This document shows positions 51,618-55,149 of a stretch of 55,149 nucleotides of DNA, piece after piece. The stretch covers positions 1-55,149 of the forward strand of contig CAXDRX010000010.1 in NCBI GenBank assembly GCA_963991985.1, in the 5' to 3' direction. The position numbers and the translations under genes were made by a program. The DNA is from MED-G17 sp963991985 (GTDB lineage Bacteria > Bacteroidota > Bacteroidia > NS11-12g > UBA9320). Within the stretch, counting starts at the first letter, position 1, and every line of letters starts with the position of its first letter. The notes under the pieces are model-generated. The model saw only the letters and a list, made by a program, of their open reading frames with translations, searched no databases and was not told the DNA's origin.

Positions 51618-52598
51618 ATGCGGTTAAGTCTATTGCTTTATCTACTTCTTTATTCTTTCCTATCTTTATCCCAAGAATTTTTGCCCACCTCAAAAGGTCA
51701 GATAGTTCGTCACTCTTTTTACACGTTATCATATATAGAAGAATACGAACAAGCTGAATGGGTTCATTATAAGCTTACTCCTGAAATGTTTGCTGGAACT
51801 TATTCAAGAACCAATGATTTTAGACCTGACCCAAATATTAAAACTGGCTCAGCTCAATTATCTGATTATAAATATTCAGGTTATGATAGAGGTCATCTTG
51901 CTCCGGCTGGGGATATGAAAATTTCTTTGCAATCTATGAGTGAAAGTTTTTTTATGTCCAATATGTCACCACAATCTCCAATGTTTAATAGAGGTATATG
52001 GAAAAATTTAGAACTCACGATAAGAAATTGGGCGTCCAAGGAGGTTTTGTATATAATAACTGGAGGTGTTCTGAAAGAGGGCTTGAAAGAAATTGGGTTA
52101 AATGGCGTGGATGTTCCTCAGCTATTTTATAAAGTAGTCTACAGTCCTGAAAGAGAAAAAATGATTGCATTTTTATTGCCAAATGAAAAATCAATAAAAT
52201 CTGTGAAAGATTACGCAGTTTCTGTTGACATTGTTGAAGACGCAACGGGTATTGATTTTTTTCCCCAAATGGATTATTATAAACAGAGCTCTCTAGAAGG
52301 TAAATTTTCAAATTCGGATTGGTCTTACGAAAAGAAAGTTTCAATTAGAAGTTCATATAATTCTTCCTCAACAATTGCTTCCCAATGTAAAGGAGTTGCA
52401 AATTCTTCAAGTAAAAGGTGTAAAAACAAAACGAAAAATTTGAATGGTTATTGTTACTTGCACCAATCTCAAGTCGTGGGGAATAAAAAAACCAAAGAGT
52501 CAAACTCTATTGGACGTTGTAACGCTATTACAAATGAGGGCAATCGCTGTCGGAGAAATTCAACTGAAGGCTCAAAATATTGTTGGCAGCATAAATGA
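51618..52598 (+). CDS. Secreted NUC1-type DNA/RNA non-specific endonuclease with Cys/His repeats
   Basis: The 326-residue product starts with a signal peptide (MRLSLLLYLLLYSFLSLSQ). The nuclease core has DRGHLAPAGDM with His93, and SNMSPQ followed by NRGIWKNLE with Asn124 and Glu132, the metal-binding residues. The core is about 230 residues. Two Cys/His repeats follow: C257, C268, C279, H282, and C301, C311, C322, H325 (C-x9/10-C-x10-C-x2-H), likely zinc-binding and akin to DUF5763. It would act outside the cytoplasm. It is cargo of the element. Confidence 0.85.
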   Translation: MRLSLLLYLLLYSFLSLSQEFLPTSKGQIVRHSFYTLSYIEEYEQAEWVHYKLTPEMFAGTYSRTNDFRPDPNIKTGSAQLSDYKYSGYDRGHLAPAGDMKISLQSMSESFFMSNMSPQSPMFNRGIWKNLELTIRNWASKEVLYIITGGVLKEGLKEIGLNGVDVPQLFYKVVYSPEREKMIAFLLPNEKSIKSVKDYAVSVDIVEDATGIDFFPQMDYYKQSSLEGKFSNSDWSYEKKVSIRSSYNSSSTIASQCKGVANSSSKRCKNKTKNLNGYCYLHQSQVVGNKKTKESNSIGRCNAITNEGNRCRRNSTEGSKYCWQHK

Positions 52599-52633
52599 AA
52601 CTGTTTCAGAAATATTTTTGGCATATTTAAGAA

Positions 52634-52660
52634 CCTGAACGTTTATCAGGACCTTTTTTT
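52634..52660 (+). terminator. Rho-independent terminator after the nuclease gene
   Basis: CCTGA (52634-52638) pairs with TCAGG (52646-52650) around a 7-base loop, followed by AC and then seven T at 52654-52660. It lies 36 bases after the nuclease stop. Confidence 0.65.
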
Positions 52661-52720
52661 GTTCTTATTTGAATTGTCCAATTCAGTATTTAAGTTTATG
52701 ACCCTATTTAAAATTAATTA

Positions 52721-52748
52721 GCGTTTAATCGTAACTTTATTAAACCGC
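52721..52748. repeat. Inverted repeat upstream of the HTH gene
   Basis: GCGTTTAAT (52721-52729) and ATTAAACCGC (52739-52748) form a 9-pair stem with one bulged base around a 9-base loop. AATCGTA (52727-52733) also has an inverted copy TACGATT at 52766-52772. The site lies 108 bases before the HTH gene and may be an operator or a replication hairpin; nothing else was seen in the 257-base gap 52599-52855. Confidence 0.35.
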
Positions 52749-52855
52749 GTTATTACTGAATTAAATACGATTTTTCAAATGATTTGTTTATAATCCTATT
52801 GGTTTTGTCAGTAACTAAATTAGGGTGATTTTACTTCATTTAACACCTTTGAATT

Positions 52856-53134
52856 ATGAATAAGAAATTAATAGTAATTGATGACTATCAGAAGTTGCTA
52901 AATGACATAGAGGAGCGGTTTTTATCAATTTTTAAATCAGAACTAAGAGCAAAGGATGATGGAAAAAATGATAAAATTACAAGGAATCAAGTCAAAGAGA
53001 AATACAAGATTTCGTTGCCTACAATAAACAAGTACGAGAAGCTAGGTATAATTACAGGATATCGATTTGGGGGACGAGTTTATTACTCAGATTCACAAAT
53101 TGACTCTGCGATGAAAGAACGAAAATTTAAGTGA
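52856..53134 (+). CDS. Excisionase-like HTH protein
   Basis: The 92-residue product has a C-terminal winged-helix of the HTH_17/MerR-like excisionase group. ITRNQVKEKYKISLPTINKY reads as helix-turn-helix, then EKLGIITGYRFGGRVYYSDS as the wing. Such proteins near integrases act as Xis or as regulators of element genes. The N-terminal 35 residues are helical and unassigned. Confidence 0.75.
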   Translation: MNKKLIVIDDYQKLLNDIEERFLSIFKSELRAKDDGKNDKITRNQVKEKYKISLPTINKYEKLGIITGYRFGGRVYYSDSQIDSAMKERKFK

Positions 53135-53218
53135 TTATTAAAATGCTTTATTTCTTCTGAATAATTAAAAACCTTATTGTGTCCAATAATAAAAATACAA
53201 ATCCATAACAAACTGTAA

Positions 53219-53617
53219 ATGAATGGTTTAGAAGTTCAATATGGAAGGCTTATGGAGAAACAAAATTATCAGTTTATAGGCAATTTTAGTTTTGATGAGC
53301 TGGTGTCTGATAAAAAAAGCTGGGGGAAGATTAAATCACTTAAAATCTGGCTTGAGGACCATAGTGTCATCATTAATGGCTTTATTGTTATGGAAAAGAC
53401 TAAAAGTTATAATAGCCACTTTCATACTGTCTTTAGTGTAAATACTTCTGAATTGGTTACTAAAAACTTTATCAAAAACAATCTATTTAAGTACTGGAAA
53501 AGAAATGGTAGTGTTAAAATTAGAGATTACAATCTATTAAAAGGTGGGTTTGAGATGTATATGACAAAATCTTTGCAGTACAACGGGTTTAATTATGATT
53601 TCTGGGAGAATTTGTAG
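53219..53617 (+). CDS. Small protein with HUH-Rep-like motifs
   Basis: The product has 132 residues. The segment FIVMEKTKSYNSHFHTVFS has an HUH-type HFH (residues 67-69), preceded by the E-K-x(6)-H spacing seen in Rep proteins. 45 residues later comes YMTK (114-117), a Y-x-x-K motif, with W93 between them. This is the order of motifs 2 and 3 of rolling-circle Rep and relaxase proteins. It is short and has no helicase domain, so it may be a minimal or decayed Rep. Moderate certainty. Confidence 0.45.
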   Translation: MNGLEVQYGRLMEKQNYQFIGNFSFDELVSDKKSWGKIKSLKIWLEDHSVIINGFIVMEKTKSYNSHFHTVFSVNTSELVTKNFIKNNLFKYWKRNGSVKIRDYNLLKGGFEMYMTKSLQYNGFNYDFWENL

Positions 53618-53654
53618 TTGCTTTGATTAATCAAGTTTTTTCAATTTCGAAATT

Positions 53655-55149
53655 TTAAATGTAGCTGTAAATTTCTTTAAATTTTTTGATAATTTTTTCT
53701 GCCAGTTCTTCTGGGTTAAATTTGAAGTATTCTATATCTCGCTCTTTTGTAATTAGCTTTAGGGGATGTTCTCTAAGCTTAAAAAAATGAAGAAAATTGT
53801 TAAGGACTTTTACTTTTTCTTCGTCTGTGCCATTATTATTTTGATGAGAATGGAAAGGGTCTAAGTCAAAGCAAATCAAATCTCTGATATAAAAATCTAC
53901 TGTAATTCTTTGATTACTCTTAAATTTATGCGAGGTAAGGTAGTTTAATTCAATTTTACCTTTAAACAGTTCATATTTTTCGAGCTCTTCAGCAAGTCTT
54001 TTTTCTAGTTGTGACTTGCCTGATTTATTTAGTTTTATAGCACATTCAGGACAACCAGTTTTATTTATTCCATTGCGATTTGCAGGTGTTGATTCGAAGC
54101 TACAGCCACAATTGCTGCATAACCACCAACATTTTTTACTGGAAAATTTAGAAATTGTATTAATGTTAATTGCTTCATTTTTAATAGAGTCCCATTCTTT
54201 TATTAATAATTTATCTCTATAACTTTCATCCTCTGAATTTATTGATTCTTTGCGAGATATTCTATTGCCTGAGCAGTATGGGCACCCTGATAATTTTCCA
54301 TTTTTTTGCTTTCGATTACCTAAAGAGGTTTCCCAAATGTGTCCCTCAGATTCTGGACATTTCCAATGAATATTTTCTGTAGTGTTGGAATAAGAAATTT
54401 CAAAAGGAGATATTCTATTTTTAGCAAAATCCCATTGATTGATGACTAAATCTCTGTGGGTTGTGACCAAGCTATCACATACATAACAGGCCGTCTGCTT
54501 CTGTTTAAAACGATTAACCCTTTTCACAACACTCATTTTATATGTGATGCCGCAATTTTGATTTTGACATTTCCAGTCAACTTCTTTTGCAGAATTGATT
54601 TTTAGTTTTTTTGGGTCGCCGTTTACTAACTCCTTTTCTAAATCGGGGAAATTATTTGAGATGTTATTTTCAGCTTGACAATCACAGCCTATCCCTTTAA
54701 GTCGAGGGAAAATAGCCCTTTTGTACTCGTTTTTACAACTTAAACATTTCCAAATTTGTCCAGCACGATTTTGAATATTTAATTCACTAATTGTTTGGGT
54801 ATTTTTTATCGAATATTCCTTTTTAATTTCCTCAATTAATTTGTTAGTGATTTTACCTTTTATTTTTTTTATATCCCATTTCCCGTCATACCTGCTGAAA
54901 AATTCATTTGTATTTTTAAATAGAAAACCTACAGTTAGATGAGGAAATGTCTTTTGCCCGGTGCAATAAGTGCAACCACCTTTTTTTCTGATGATTTTGT
55001 CAAATTTTGTTGTCTCGTATTCGTATTTGCACCTATTACATCTAAATTTAAGTTTTTTTTTACTGTTGTTACTTATCTCATTAAAATTATCCTGATTACC
55101 CGCATCTCGGTACTCCTTTTCAAATAAATCTAGCTTAAATATTATGTTC
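53655..55149 (-). CDS. Zinc-ribbon protein with a Vsr/PDDEXK-like domain (partial)
   Basis: The frame is open from the right edge (codons from 55148) to the stop at 53655, so at least 497 residues are visible; an ATG at 54536 is internal, not the start. Five zinc-ribbon units occur, including HWKCPESEGHIWETSLGNRK...GCPYCSGNR and WWLCSNCGCSF...GCPEC, of the DUF4379 probable zinc-ribbon type. The C-terminal RITVDFYIRDLICFDLDPFH resembles the D...(E/D)xD-xxH core of Vsr-like nucleases, with Asp, His and later REHPLKL. It probably binds and cuts nucleic acid; the target is unknown. Confidence 0.7.
   Translation of the reverse strand, partial: NIIFKLDLFEKEYRDAGNQDNFNEISNNSKKKLKFRCNRCKYEYETTKFDKIIRKKGGCTYCTGQKTFPHLTVGFLFKNTNEFFSRYDGKWDIKKIKGKITNKLIEEIKKEYSIKNTQTISELNIQNRAGQIWKCLSCKNEYKRAIFPRLKGIGCDCQAENNISNNFPDLEKELVNGDPKKLKINSAKEVDWKCQNQNCGITYKMSVVKRVNRFKQKQTACYVCDSLVTTHRDLVINQWDFAKNRISPFEISYSNTTENIHWKCPESEGHIWETSLGNRKQKNGKLSGCPYCSGNRISRKESINSEDESYRDKLLIKEWDSIKNEAININTISKFSSKKCWWLCSNCGCSFESTPANRNGINKTGCPECAIKLNKSGKSQLEKRLAEELEKYELFKGKIELNYLTSHKFKSNQRITVDFYIRDLICFDLDPFHSHQNNNGTDEEKVKVLNNFLHFFKLREHPLKLITKERDIEYFKFNPEELAEKIIKKFKEIYSYI

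Larger units (their letters stand above)
50069..55149. mobile_element. Left part of an integrative element
   Basis: The region begins at tRNA-Cys, carries an integrase, an excisionase-like gene and accessory genes, and is visibly richer in A/T than the preceding block. No housekeeping gene appears before the right edge. The other end is not in the window, so its size and whether it is mobile are unknown. Confidence 0.6.

Noticed and set aside
54536..54536. ATG at 54536 as the start of the zinc-ribbon gene
   Set aside because: The frame stays open for 204 more codons to the right edge and encodes further zinc-ribbon units, so the gene continues outside the window.
50069..55149. A CRISPR array or toxin-antitoxin pair in the element
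   Set aside because: No regular repeat-spacer pattern and no adjacent gene pair with known toxin-antitoxin features was seen.

Overview
The window is a chromosomal segment from a member of the Bacteroidota. The evidence is: promoters of the TTTG-N18..22-TAnnTTTG type, almost no Shine-Dalgarno sequences, a BshB1 deacetylase, the mutY-ssb-gldE-gldD order, proteins with type IX secretion (T9SS) sorting domains, DUF4294 and DUF4249 proteins, and a zinc-free uL/bL36. The DNA is AT-rich. The class cannot be fixed from this sequence alone; a Saprospiria/Chitinophagia-like lineage is a guess.

Positions 1-2151 hold the tail of a secreted protein (PorZ-like at best), recO, a DUF4294 protein and bshB1. 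Positions 2270-19067 are one nearly gapless block joining the str, S10, spc and alpha ribosomal operons (rpsL to rplQ), with strong promoters before rpsL and before infA. A lipoprotein and fabD follow. Positions 20472-25012 run on the minus strand: HU, a TPR protein, a 30-residue COX24/AURKAIP1-type peptide, RNase G, RlmH, a small basic protein and an MFS transporter. Positions 25077-30317 (plus) carry mutY, ssb, gldE, a gldD interrupted by an in-frame TAG, and lepA. Positions 30354-44807 are housekeeping genes in mixed orientation: a T9SS cargo protein, a DAO-type oxidoreductase, a putative porin, ilvE, dnaB, clpC, a thioredoxin-like protein, an SDR, argS and a saccharopine-dehydrogenase-like protein.

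Positions 44797-49869 (minus) form a cell-surface signalling operon: ECF sigma factor, a 58-residue ORF resembling a free-standing FecR N-terminal domain, FecR anti-sigma factor, a TonB-dependent receptor with an STN signalling domain, and a DUF4249 lipoprotein. The expected logic is ligand binding at the receptor, then STN to FecR, then sigma release.

A tRNA-Cys at 49998-50068 is followed at once by a tyrosine recombinase and AT-rich accessory DNA running off the right edge. This looks like the left end of an integrative element inserted at the tRNA 3' end. Its visible genes are the integrase, a 35-residue ORF, a secreted NUC1-type nuclease with two C-terminal Cys/His repeats, an excisionase-like HTH protein, a small protein with HUH-Rep-like motifs, and a large zinc-ribbon protein ending in a Vsr/PDDEXK-like domain. 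The last three, with an inverted repeat at 52721-52748, are the least explained part of the window. No CRISPR array, rRNA or transposase was seen.
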